DNA from: JAHBTB01 sp964451255
Lineage (GTDB): Bacteria; Armatimonadota; Fimbriimonadia; Fimbriimonadales; Fimbriimonadaceae
Assembly (NCBI GenBank): GCA_964451255.1
Contig: CAYVHL010000001.1
Span: forward strand, 1 to 64,000
Direction of reading: 5' to 3'
DNA length: 64,000 nt
The notes below the pieces were generated by a model. That model made no database searches. It saw only the letters and a program-made list of their open reading frames with translations, and was not told the origin of the DNA. This document shows positions 42,399 to 49,424 of the stretch, in pieces (position 1 is the stretch's first letter; each line of letters begins with the position of its first letter). A program made the position numbers and the translations under genes.

Positions 42399-42986
42399 CT
42401 ATTTGTCCCGAAGCGGCAGACCCATCAGCTTCAGGAACGCCCGGCCCTCTTCGTCGTTCTTGGCGGTTGTGACGATGGTGATGTCCATCCCTCGGATCTT
42501 GTCGAACGTGTCGTAGTCGATCTCTGGGAACACCAACTGCTCCTTCAAACCCAGCGAATAGTTGCCGCGGCCGTCGAAACTTCGCGGGGAGAGGCCCTGA
42601 AAGTCGCGGATACGTGGCAACGCCACCGTGCAAAGCTTGTCCAAGAAGTAATAGGCGCGGTCGCCACGCAGGGTGACCATGCACCCGATCTTCATGTTCT
42701 CACGAAGTTTGAACTGGGAGATCGACTTGCGGCTCGTGGTGGTCACCGGCTTTTGGCCCGTGATGACCTGCATGTCGCGGACACCGCTCTCCAGTTCCTT
42801 TTCTTCAATGCCGGTGCCCATGTTGACCACGACCTTGACAAGGCGCGGCACTTCCATGGACGACTTGTACTGGAACTGTTCCTTGAGCTTGGCGACGACC
42901 TGTTCCTTGTAGACCTTTTTCAGCCTTGGCTCGGGCAGCTTGCCCTGCGGGCCGGTCGCGGTCTTCTCAGCGGTTTTACGTGCCAT
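42399..42986 (-). CDS. rplE: 50S ribosomal protein L5
   Basis: Binds 5S rRNA and the P-site tRNA in the central protuberance. It has 195 residues; PRLVKVVVNMGTG, GQKPVTTTSRKSISQFKLRE, IRDFQGLSPRSFDGRGNYSLG and GMDITIVTTAKNDEEG are characteristic. It is 6 nt after rplX. In most bacteria rpsN, rpsH, rplF and others follow; here the operon ends with a hairpin and a TlpA-like gene follows. Confidence 0.98.
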   Translation of the reverse strand: MARKTAEKTATGPQGKLPEPRLKKVYKEQVVAKLKEQFQYKSSMEVPRLVKVVVNMGTGIEEKELESGVRDMQVITGQKPVTTTSRKSISQFKLRENMKIGCMVTLRGDRAYYFLDKLCTVALPRIRDFQGLSPRSFDGRGNYSLGLKEQLVFPEIDYDTFDKIRGMDITIVTTAKNDEEGRAFLKLMGLPLRDK

Positions 42987-42992
42987 CGTCTC

Positions 42993-43406
42993 TTAGCTCT
43001 CCTTGGTGATGTTAGGTTTGTCGACTAGTGTCTTGCCGCTCTTCTTGCCATAGCGCACGACCTTGCCGTCTTCGACCCTTCGACCGATTCTGGTCGGCTT
43101 GTCGTCAGCCGGGTCGATGACCATCAGGTTGCTGACGTCGATCGGGACGGGGATGCGCAGCCTTGCCGACCGCTCGCCCTGCATCCGCGCCTTGCGGTGC
43201 TTGACGGCGGCGTTCAACGGCAACGGCACTTCTGGGTTATCTGGGTTCTCGGCCAAGACAATCGCCTTGTTCTCCTTGGGGGAGATCGCTGCGACAGTGC
43301 CAATCTGGCCCTTGTCCTTGCCCGCGATGATGACGACTTTGTCGCCAGTCCGGACTTTGAGCTTCAGCTTGTGGCTCAGTTTCTTGATTTCAGCTTTCGT
43401 GGGCAT
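42993..43406 (-). CDS. rplX: 50S ribosomal protein L24
   Basis: Early-assembly 23S rRNA binder. It has 137 residues, somewhat long for the family, with the KOW motif VRTGDKVVIIAGKDKGQIGTV and NAAVKHRKARMQGE. An in-frame TTG at 43412 exists, but GGAGGTGG lies 7 nt before the ATG at 43406, which I take as the start. The ribosome-binding site lies within the last codons of rplN. Confidence 0.97.
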   Translation of the reverse strand: MPTKAEIKKLSHKLKLKVRTGDKVVIIAGKDKGQIGTVAAISPKENKAIVLAENPDNPEVPLPLNAAVKHRKARMQGERSARLRIPVPIDVSNLMVIDPADDKPTRIGRRVEDGKVVRYGKKSGKTLVDKPNITKES

Positions 43407-43408
43407 GT

Positions 43409-43784
43409 TCAAACCACCTCCGGCGCGAGGGAGACGATCTTCATGAAGTTGGCGTCGCGAAGTTCGCGGGCCACAGGCCCGAAGATGCGTGTGCCGCGCG
43501 GCTCCAGGTTCACCGGGTTGATAACTACCGCGGCGTTATCGTCAAAGCGCAACGTGCTGCCGTCTCTGCGTCGGACCGGCTTCTTGGTCCGGACGATAAC
43601 GGCCTTGATCACGTCGCCCTTTTNNNNNNNNNNGCATGTTGGGTGTGGCGACTTTCACCGAGGCGACGATCACGTCCCCGACGGTGCCGTATCGCGGCTG
43701 CGACCCCTTGAGGACGCGGATACACATGATTTCCCGCGCGCCCGAGTTGTCGGCCACTTTCAACCTACTGAACTGTTGGATCAT
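43409..43784 (-). CDS. rplN: 50S ribosomal protein L14, interrupted by an assembly gap
   Basis: L14 contacts 16S rRNA at a subunit bridge. The N-terminal part (MIQQFSRLKVADNSGAREIM to KVATPNM) and the C-terminal part (KGDVIKAVIVRTKKPVRR to FMKIVSLAPEVV) are both typical, but they lie in different frames either side of ten Ns. Alignment to the family (P-x-x-x-V-K-K-G-D) predicts that only two residues and part of a Lys codon are missing, so the true gap should be about 6 nt. The restored protein would have 123 residues, the normal length. It is not a pseudogene; the frame break is a placeholder artefact. Confidence 0.95.
43624..43633. other. Assembly gap (10 N)
   Basis: Ten undetermined bases inside rplN. 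The coding frames on both sides need a gap length divisible by three, so ten is not the real length. Confidence 0.99.
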
Positions 43785-43853
43785 TGTCCTGTTCCTGTCT
43801 TATTTGCGCAGAGGGCTCCCGGGCGCGCCGCTTGCCTTGCGTCTTATGTCGTT

Positions 43854-43873
43854 GGCCCCGGCTAGCCGGGGCC
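43854..43873 (-). repeat. Perfect 20-bp palindrome between rpsQ and rplN
   Basis: GGCCCCGGCTAGCCGGGGCC reads the same on both strands and would fold into a stable hairpin in the 94-nt interval between rpsQ and rplN. No U-run follows on the minus strand, so it is more likely an RNA processing or attenuation element than a terminator. Confidence 0.6.
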
Positions 43874-43878
43874 GAAAC

Positions 43879-44145
43879 TCACTTCACTTTCTCGACGATC
43901 CTGGTGACACGCCACCGCTTATCCTTACTGAGCGGTCGGGTCTCCATGATCTCGACGGTGTCTCCGATGTCGCAGCTCAACTCGTCGTGAGCCTTGACCT
44001 TCTTCGAAGTCCGGACGGTCTTGCCATACAGGCCGTGCTGGTAGGCACGGTCCAGTCTGACGGTGACCGTCTTGGTCATCTTGTTGCTGGCGACGACGCC
44101 TCGTCGCGTCTTCCTTCTGCCACGGGTCTCAATCTGTTCTGCCAT
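43879..44145 (-). CDS. rpsQ: 30S ribosomal protein S17
   Basis: Primary 16S rRNA binder of the 30S body. It has 88 residues with GRRKTRRGVVASNKMTKTVTV and the signature DIGDTVEIMETRPLSKDKRWRV. It starts 4 nt after rpmC and is separated from rplN by a 94-nt interval with a palindrome. Confidence 0.98.
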   Translation of the reverse strand: MAEQIETRGRRKTRRGVVASNKMTKTVTVRLDRAYQHGLYGKTVRTSKKVKAHDELSCDIGDTVEIMETRPLSKDKRWRVTRIVEKVK

Positions 44146-44149
44146 TGGA

Positions 44150-44359
44150 CTACGCTTCCGCTCCCTTCTTCTTCTCGCCGATGAGCGTGAGCAGGCGGGC
44201 GATGTTGTGCCGACGCACCTTGAGGCTGGCGGTGTCGGTCATCTGGCGGAAGACGAGGTCGCGGCGGGCTTTATAGAGGGCCGCGCGCTCTTGGCGCACC
44301 ATCTCTTCTAGCTCCGGAACGGTCTTCTCCCGCAGATTGGTTGCTTTCAGGGCTTTCAT
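44150..44359 (-). CDS. rpmC: 50S ribosomal protein L29
   Basis: Small two-helix protein near the exit tunnel and trigger-factor docking site. It has 69 residues, starting MKALKATNLREKTVPELEEM and containing LYKARRDLVFRQMTDTASLK. The frame is open upstream into rplP, but the ATG at 44359 gives the family N-terminus and length. It lies 23 nt after the rplP stop. Confidence 0.97.
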   Translation of the reverse strand: MKALKATNLREKTVPELEEMVRQERAALYKARRDLVFRQMTDTASLKVRRHNIARLLTLIGEKKKGAEA

Positions 44360-44382
44360 TTCTTCGTCGGGCGGTTCTGGGT

Positions 44383-44814
44383 TCAGAGTCCGGCCGCCTC
44401 CTGATACTCTTCTTTCGTCACAAATTTCGTCTCGATGGGCAGTTTGTGCTGAGCGAGCCTCATGGCTTCGCGTGCCGTCTCCACATCGACTCCGTTCATC
44501 TCGAACATGACCTTTCCCGGTTTGACGACCGCCACCCATCCTTCTACGGAGGCCTTGCCCTTCCCCATGCGCTGTTCGAGCGGCTTCTTGGTATAAGGCT
44601 TGTCCGGGAACACCCGGATCCAGACCTTGCCACCACGCTTGATGTGGCGTGTCATGGCAATACGGGCGGCTTCGATCTGTCGGCTAGTGATCCATGCCGG
44701 CTGTAGGGCGATGAGCCCGTAGTCTCCGAAGTTGATGGTGCCGCCACGCTCGGCGTTGCCGCGCATGCGGCCTCGAAAGGCCTTGCGGTACTTCGTCCTC
44801 TTAGGCATTAACAT
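44383..44814 (-). CDS. rplP: 50S ribosomal protein L16
   Basis: Organises the A-site region of the 50S subunit. It has 143 residues, beginning MLMPKRTKYRKAFRGRMRG, with WIRVFPDKPYTKKPLEQRMG and GWVAVVKPGKVMFEM. The start at 44814 is chosen because GGAGG lies 9 nt upstream and MLMPKR is the family start; an ATG at 44808 is the alternative. It overlaps the 3' end of rpsC by 14 nt. Confidence 0.98.
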   Translation of the reverse strand: MLMPKRTKYRKAFRGRMRGNAERGGTINFGDYGLIALQPAWITSRQIEAARIAMTRHIKRGGKVWIRVFPDKPYTKKPLEQRMGKGKASVEGWVAVVKPGKVMFEMNGVDVETAREAMRLAQHKLPIETKFVTKEEYQEAAGL

Positions 44815-45643
44815 CTGCTTTGACCTCCCCCGTGCTGCCGCTGGTGACCGCCGCTGGATCGGGCGCGCCACCGGACTCTGACTCTTGACGGCCACGAGCT
44901 TCTCGCGGCGGCCCGTCGTTTTCTTCTCGCGGGCCCCGGTCGTCACGGTGTCGCCTGGGACGGGCGTTGAAACTGTCGTGCATCTGGGCGAGTTGCTTTT
45001 CAGGCAACACTTCGCCCCGGTACACCCAAACCTTGACGCCTACGGTGCCATAGATCGTGTAAGCGATCGCGTAACCGTAATCAATGTCCGCCCGAAGAGT
45101 GTGGAGAGGCACCTTGCCGAACTTGTCGAGCTCGCACCGGGCGATCTCGGCGCCGTTCAGCCGGCCGCTCACCTGGATCTTCATGCCCCGGCCGTTCAAC
45201 CGTTGGGCCCGGGTCATCGACTGCCTCATGGCGCGACGATGGCTGATACGCTTCTCGAGCTGGACGGCGATGTTCTCTGCGACCAACTGGGCGTCCAGCT
45301 CCGGCTGGCGCACTTCGCTGACGTTGACCTGGACCTGGGCGGTGGAGTCCTCCTTCCGCGCCATGTGGTTCAGTTCTTGGCTCAGAGCGTCGATGCCCTT
45401 GCCGCCACGGCCGATGACCGCGCCGGGGCGTGAGGTGAATATCGTCACCTTGACACGGTTGGCGGCGCGTTCGATCTCGATCCGCGAGACAAGACCCTTG
45501 CCGATCTTCTCTTGGAGATACCGGCGGACCTTGTCATCGGCGACGATGGCGTGGCGATACTGCTTCTTCGGATAAATCCAGTGGCTGTCATGCCCGGAGA
45601 TCACGCCCAGTCGGAAGCCGTTCGGATGGATCTTCTGTCCCAT
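44801..45643 (-). CDS. rpsC: 30S ribosomal protein S3 with C-terminal extension
   Basis: mRNA-entry-channel protein with helicase-related residues. It has 280 residues: MGQKIHPNGFRLGV, the KH domain RPGAVIGRGGKGID and the C-terminal domain YGTVGVKVWVYRGEVL. About 60 extra residues after the usual end are rich in Arg, Glu, Gly and Pro (RPRRHRDDRGPREENDGPP) and look disordered. Its 3' end overlaps the rplP start. Confidence 0.97.
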   Translation of the reverse strand: MGQKIHPNGFRLGVISGHDSHWIYPKKQYRHAIVADDKVRRYLQEKIGKGLVSRIEIERAANRVKVTIFTSRPGAVIGRGGKGIDALSQELNHMARKEDSTAQVQVNVSEVRQPELDAQLVAENIAVQLEKRISHRRAMRQSMTRAQRLNGRGMKIQVSGRLNGAEIARCELDKFGKVPLHTLRADIDYGYAIAYTIYGTVGVKVWVYRGEVLPEKQLAQMHDSFNARPRRHRDDRGPREENDGPPREARGRQESESGGAPDPAAVTSGSTGEVKADVNA

Positions 45644-45645
45644 GC

Positions 45646-46248
45646 TTAGTCTTTCTTCTCCTCGCCGGCTTCTTCGGCTGACGTCTCATCACTGTTGGTG
45701 GCGGCTGCCTCGATGGCATCGGTTGAGCCAGCGTCGGCGGTGTTGACAGCGGTCTCCTCGACCGGCGTCTCGACGACTACTTCCTCCACCACCGGTTCGG
45801 CCACGGTCTCTTCCTTCTTGCCCTTCGCAGCCGCCTTGGGCGCCTTGCCCTTTGGAGCGGCGAACGTCGGGCGCTTCTTGGCAGTGGTGCCGTGCGGCCT
45901 CACCTTCGCCTCGGCGGCCGTGTCTTCGACGACGACCGTGATGTGCGCCAGTCGTTTCAGGATGCGGTTGGCGCGGCCCATGGCCCGCGCCTGGATGCGC
46001 TTGAACTTGGGGCCCTCGTCGATACGGATCTCGCGGACCTTCAGGGAATCGGCGTCAAGCTCGTGGTTCGCCTCCGCGTTCGCAATGGCGCTCATGAGCA
46101 CCTTGCGAAGGTAGAAGGCGCCCTGGCCGGGCTTGAACCGGAGTTGGTTGGCAGCGTCGACCGCCTTGGCGCCGCGAATCTCTCGGGCCACTTGGCGGAC
46201 CATCAGGGGCTTGACCCTGACAAATTTGGCTACTGCTCTGACTTCCAT
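45646..46248 (-). CDS. rplV: 50S ribosomal protein L22 with acidic tail
   Basis: Lines the peptide exit tunnel. The first 115 residues are canonical L22 (VRVKPLMVRQVAREIRGAKA, AIANAEANHELDADSLKV, PKFKRIQARAMGRANRI). A Lys/Ala linker follows, then a strongly acidic Glu/Val/Thr tail of about 55 residues (EPVVEEVVVETPVEET) ending EEAGEEKKD, making 200 residues against the usual 110. AAGGAG precedes the ATG. A 103-nt interval separates it from rpsS. Confidence 0.97.
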   Translation of the reverse strand: MEVRAVAKFVRVKPLMVRQVAREIRGAKAVDAANQLRFKPGQGAFYLRKVLMSAIANAEANHELDADSLKVREIRIDEGPKFKRIQARAMGRANRILKRLAHITVVVEDTAAEAKVRPHGTTAKKRPTFAAPKGKAPKAAAKGKKEETVAEPVVEEVVVETPVEETAVNTADAGSTDAIEAAATNSDETSAEEAGEEKKD

Positions 46249-46351
46249 GGTGCTGTCTCCTTCCGGAGGCTAAGCGGGGCTGCCTTTCCGCGTTCGCGGA
46301 GGTCGGCGCAAGGCACGGGATTGTACCGCGCGCCCGGCCCCAGCTTGGGCC

Positions 46352-46639
46352 TTACCGAATCTTGACCCCCCTCTCTGGAAGGCTTCCGTCGTGGCCACGG
46401 TAAGTCCGCGTCGGCGAAAACTCGCCCAGCTTGTGGCCGACCATGTTCTCGGTGACGAAGACGGGGATGTGCTTGCGACCGTCGTGCACGCCGATCGTGT
46501 GCCCGATCATATCGGGGACGATCGTGCTGCGGCGCGACCACGTCTTGATGATCCGCTTCTCGCCGGAAGTGTTCATCGCCGACACCTTGTCGATGAGGTG
46601 CTCGTCGATGAAATACCCTTTCTTGAGGCTTCTTGCCAT
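46352..46639 (-). CDS. rpsS: 30S ribosomal protein S19
   Basis: Head protein contacting S13 and 16S rRNA. It has 95 residues: MARSLKKGYFIDEHLIDKV, WSRRSTIVPDMIGHTIGVHDG and MVGHKLGEFSPTRTY. It is 18 nt after rplB. The following 103-nt interval (46249-46351) holds a small TCCGCG hairpin and the rplV ribosome-binding site. Confidence 0.98.
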   Translation of the reverse strand: MARSLKKGYFIDEHLIDKVSAMNTSGEKRIIKTWSRRSTIVPDMIGHTIGVHDGRKHIPVFVTENMVGHKLGEFSPTRTYRGHDGSLPERGVKIR

Positions 46640-46657
46640 AAGTCGTCTCCTGCGGGC

Positions 46658-47494
46658 TTAGCCCTTGGCCGGTCGCCTCCTGACGATGAACCGGTCTGTG
46701 CGTTTGTTGGACCGCGTACGGTGCCCCTGGGCCTTGTTGCCCCAGCGGTCGACCGGGCCCTTCTTGCGTCCGACGGGCGATTTCGCCTCGCCGCCGCCGT
46801 GGGGGTGGTCGCGCGGGCTCATGACGACACCACGGACGTGTGGCTTGCGGCCTTTGCCCCGGTTCTTGCCCGCCTTGCCGAGTTGTTCGTTCTCGTGCTC
46901 AGCGTTGCCGACCTCTCCGATGGAGGCGCGGCACTCCAGGTGGACCATGCGCATCTCGCCGCTCGGCAGGCGCAGCGTGCAGTAGTTCCCTTCTTTCGCC
47001 ATCACCTGGGCGCCAGCACCGGCGCTGCGGACCATCTGGCCGCCCTTGCCCGGCTGGAGCTCGATGTTGTGCACGATCGTTCCCAAGGGGATGTTGCGCA
47101 ACGGCAGGCTGTTGCCCGGCAGGATGTCGCTCTCCGGCCCGGACTCGACCTGTGTGTCCACGGCCAAGCCGCGGGGAGCCAGGATGTACCGGCGCTCGCC
47201 GTCGGCGTACTCCAGCAAAGCGATCCGGCAGGTGCGGTTGGGATCGTATTCGATGGCGACGACCTTGGCGGCCACGCCCTCTTTGTCCCTCTTGAAGTCG
47301 ATGATCCGGTACCGGCGCTTGTTGCCGCCGCCTCGGTTCTTCATCGTGATCCGGCCGGTGTGGTTACGACCGCCTGACTTCTTGATCGGGGCGAGCAGGC
47401 TCTTCTCCGGCTTGCCCTTCGTGATCTCGGAGTATGTGCTGACGATCTGGTGGCGTCGTCCTGGTGAGGTTGGTTTGACTCGTTTCGTCGGCAT
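46658..47494 (-). CDS. rplB: 50S ribosomal protein L2
   Basis: Core 23S rRNA binder near the peptidyl-transferase centre. It has 278 residues with HTGRITMKNRGGGNKRRYRIIDFKR, the conserved loop GVVMSPRDHPHGGGEAKSPVGRK containing the essential His, and the C-terminal basic tail RTDRFIVRRRPAKG. It follows rplW by 2 nt. Confidence 0.98.
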   Translation of the reverse strand: MPTKRVKPTSPGRRHQIVSTYSEITKGKPEKSLLAPIKKSGGRNHTGRITMKNRGGGNKRRYRIIDFKRDKEGVAAKVVAIEYDPNRTCRIALLEYADGERRYILAPRGLAVDTQVESGPESDILPGNSLPLRNIPLGTIVHNIELQPGKGGQMVRSAGAGAQVMAKEGNYCTLRLPSGEMRMVHLECRASIGEVGNAEHENEQLGKAGKNRGKGRKPHVRGVVMSPRDHPHGGGEAKSPVGRKKGPVDRWGNKAQGHRTRSNKRTDRFIVRRRPAKG

Positions 47495-47496
47495 CG

Positions 47497-47841
47497 TTAG
47501 ACTCCGTAATCCTCAAGCATCTGGCCCTTGGCTAGGGTGATCAGAGCCTTCTTCTCGTCTGGCTTCTTGCCCTTGGCCCGCTGGCCGACCCGGCGTGACT
47601 TGCCGTGCTTCTTCACTGTGCGTACGGAAGCGACCGAGTACTTCTCGTCCTTCGGCCCCTTGCCCGCGTTGTAGATCGCCTCGAACGCCGCCTTGATCTC
47701 GATCTTGTTGGCGGTCTCAGCGACGATATACGTGTACGTCCGTTGCACGTCCTTCTCGTCCTTGGCGTCCGTGCCGTAGCTCAGAGCGTAGGATTTCTCC
47801 GTGATGTGCGGGCGGATGATGATGATGTGCGGGTCTTTCAC
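47497..47841 (-). CDS. rplW: 50S ribosomal protein L23
   Basis: Docking site for trigger factor and SRP at the tunnel exit. It has 114 residues: IIIIRPHITEKSYALS at the N-terminus, YTYIVAETANKIEIKAAFE and VRTVKKHGKSRRVGQRAKGKKPDEKKALI. It starts with GTG at 47841, overlapping the rplD TGA as GTGA; the longer open frame upstream lies inside rplD. Confidence 0.97.
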   Translation of the reverse strand: MKDPHIIIIRPHITEKSYALSYGTDAKDEKDVQRTYTYIVAETANKIEIKAAFEAIYNAGKGPKDEKYSVASVRTVKKHGKSRRVGQRAKGKKPDEKKALITLAKGQMLEDYGV

Positions 47842-48506
47842 GCTTTGGCCTCCCGGCCCGTCCAAGTGGCCTCGGCTTTCTTCAAGGCGTCCTGGCTGAT
47901 GACGACCTTCCTGGCAAGGAGCAGGTCGCGGGTGCTGAACGGCTCGCCCTTGCCCTCTCGGTTCGGCGCGGTGCGCACCTCGACGTTGGGCAAGTTCCGG
48001 AAGCACTTGTAGGTCGTCTCGTCGTGGTCGCCCAAGACAACCAAAACGCGCTTGGAGTCTGCCACTCCAAGCGCGCTGAGGAACGCCTGCGCGTCCTTGG
48101 TCTTCGGCGCGGCGAAGCTGATCGCGTCGACGACGACGACTTCACCCGCGTTCAACTTCTCGGCGAAAGCGGCGATCGTGGCCAGGCGACGTTCCTTGAC
48201 GTTGACCTTCTTGCTATAGCTGCGCGGCTTGACCGCCAACGCCATCCCGCCGTGCGCCCATTGCGGAGCGCGGGTGGTGCCTTGGCGGGCGTTGCCGGTT
48301 TTCTTCTGCTTATACGGCTTCTTGCCTCCGCCGCGGGTCTCGCTGCGGGTCTTGGCGCTCTGGGTGCCTTGGCGGGCGTTGGCCTCTTCGGTGACCACCA
48401 CGCGGTGGACGGTCCCCTTCTTGACCTCCGTGCCGGCCACGGCCGCGGCGACGTCGTGCTTGCCGACGACTTTGCCCTTCTTGTCCTTGATCTCGAGTGT
48501 CGCCAT
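47838..48506 (-). CDS. rplD: 50S ribosomal protein L4
   Basis: Tunnel-lining protein with a long loop; in many bacteria it also autoregulates its operon. It has 222 residues, with the loop KTRSETRGGGKKPYKQKKTGNARQG-like region (residues about 52-85) and FAEKLNAGEVVVVDAISF. The ATG at 48506 lies just after the rplC stop, with AGGAAGAA upstream; a GTG at 48512 overlapping that stop is an alternative. Confidence 0.97.
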   Translation of the reverse strand: MATLEIKDKKGKVVGKHDVAAAVAGTEVKKGTVHRVVVTEEANARQGTQSAKTRSETRGGGKKPYKQKKTGNARQGTTRAPQWAHGGMALAVKPRSYSKKVNVKERRLATIAAFAEKLNAGEVVVVDAISFAAPKTKDAQAFLSALGVADSKRVLVVLGDHDETTYKCFRNLPNVEVRTAPNREGKGEPFSTRDLLLARKVVISQDALKKAEATWTGREAKA

Positions 48507-48508
48507 GG

Positions 48509-49141
48509 TCACTTCTTCCTCGTGGTCTTGTTGACGGTGACCAGGCTGCCGTTAGCCCCGGGGACGCTGCCGCTGACCAGGATCAGGTTGCGCTCGGCGT
48601 CGACCTTGACGACTTTAAGTCCGGTCTGGGTCACCCGCTCGTCACCCATGTGGCCGGGTTTGCGGGTTCCCTTAAAAACGCGCTGCGGGCCGGTGGCGCC
48701 CGAGCTTAGAGGCCGACGGTGGGTCATGTAGCCGTGGGTCATGTGCTGGCCCTTGAAGTGGTACCGCTTCACACCGCCCGCGAAACCGCGGCCCTTGCTG
48801 GTGCCGACGACGTCCACGTCGTCGCCCTCGCTAAAGATGTCTGTCTTGATCTCCTGTCCCAGCTCGTACCCGTCGGTCGTGTCGACCCGGAACTCGCGCA
48901 GGTGGCGGAGGTTGCTCTTCACCCCGGCCCTCTTGAGGTGGCCGAACTTGGGGAAGGAGAGGTTCTTGTCGCTGATCTCTTGGAAGCCGACCTGGACCGC
49001 CGTGTAGCCGTCCTTGTCGTCGTTCTTGATCTGGGTGACGTAGACCGGCCCCGCCTCGATGACGGTGACCGTGACCATGCGACCGTCTTCGTCGAAGACG
49101 TTCGTCATGCCGATTTTCGTGCCTAAAATTCCCGGAAGCAT
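48509..49141 (-). CDS. rplC: 50S ribosomal protein L3, first gene of the operon
   Basis: Early-assembly 23S rRNA binder. It has 210 residues: GILGTKIGMTNVFDEDGRMV, GTSKGRGFAGGVKRYHFKGQ, MTHGYMTHRRPLSSGATGP and KPGHMGDERVT. A perfect AGGAGG lies only 3 nt before the ATG. In most bacteria rpsJ precedes rplC; here the upstream neighbour is a divergent secreted-protein gene, so rplC opens the operon after a leader of about 100 nt (a GATAAT lies near 49254). Confidence 0.98.
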   Translation of the reverse strand: MLPGILGTKIGMTNVFDEDGRMVTVTVIEAGPVYVTQIKNDDKDGYTAVQVGFQEISDKNLSFPKFGHLKRAGVKSNLRHLREFRVDTTDGYELGQEIKTDIFSEGDDVDVVGTSKGRGFAGGVKRYHFKGQHMTHGYMTHRRPLSSGATGPQRVFKGTRKPGHMGDERVTQTGLKVVKVDAERNLILVSGSVPGANGSLVTVNKTTRKK

Positions 49142-49412
49142 GTTCCTCCTATCGCTGGCAGCCTCAAATTCGGTCTGATCCGGACGGTTTCCGGTCGCGT
49201 CGCCCCCTTGTTTAGGGTGAGGGTCGCACCGTCCGGGCCTGCGAGGCCGTCTTGATTATCGGGTCGCGTCGTGCATGGGCAAGCCCACGTCAAGGCGCGG
49301 AGTGGAAAGATACCCGAAAGTCCACCTTGCCTGGGACTTATTCGCGCGCCACGTCCGGCTCTGGCCGTGCCCGCTAGGGCTTGCGGCGATTCATCGTCCG
49401 GCGTGCCTGCTC

Positions 49413-49418
49413 TATCCT
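49413..49418 (+). promoter_or_regulatory. -10 hexamer of beta-helix protein gene
   Basis: TATCCT, followed after 6 nt by the ATG at 49425. The 283-bp interval 49142-49424 holds this promoter and the minus-strand rplC promoter and leader; I see no gene in it. Confidence 0.42.
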
Positions 49419-49424
49419 ATGAGC

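Noticed and set aside
43542..43784. A frameshifted or truncated rplN pseudogene
   Set aside because: The frame change coincides exactly with ten Ns, and both halves are perfect L14; it is an assembly placeholder effect.
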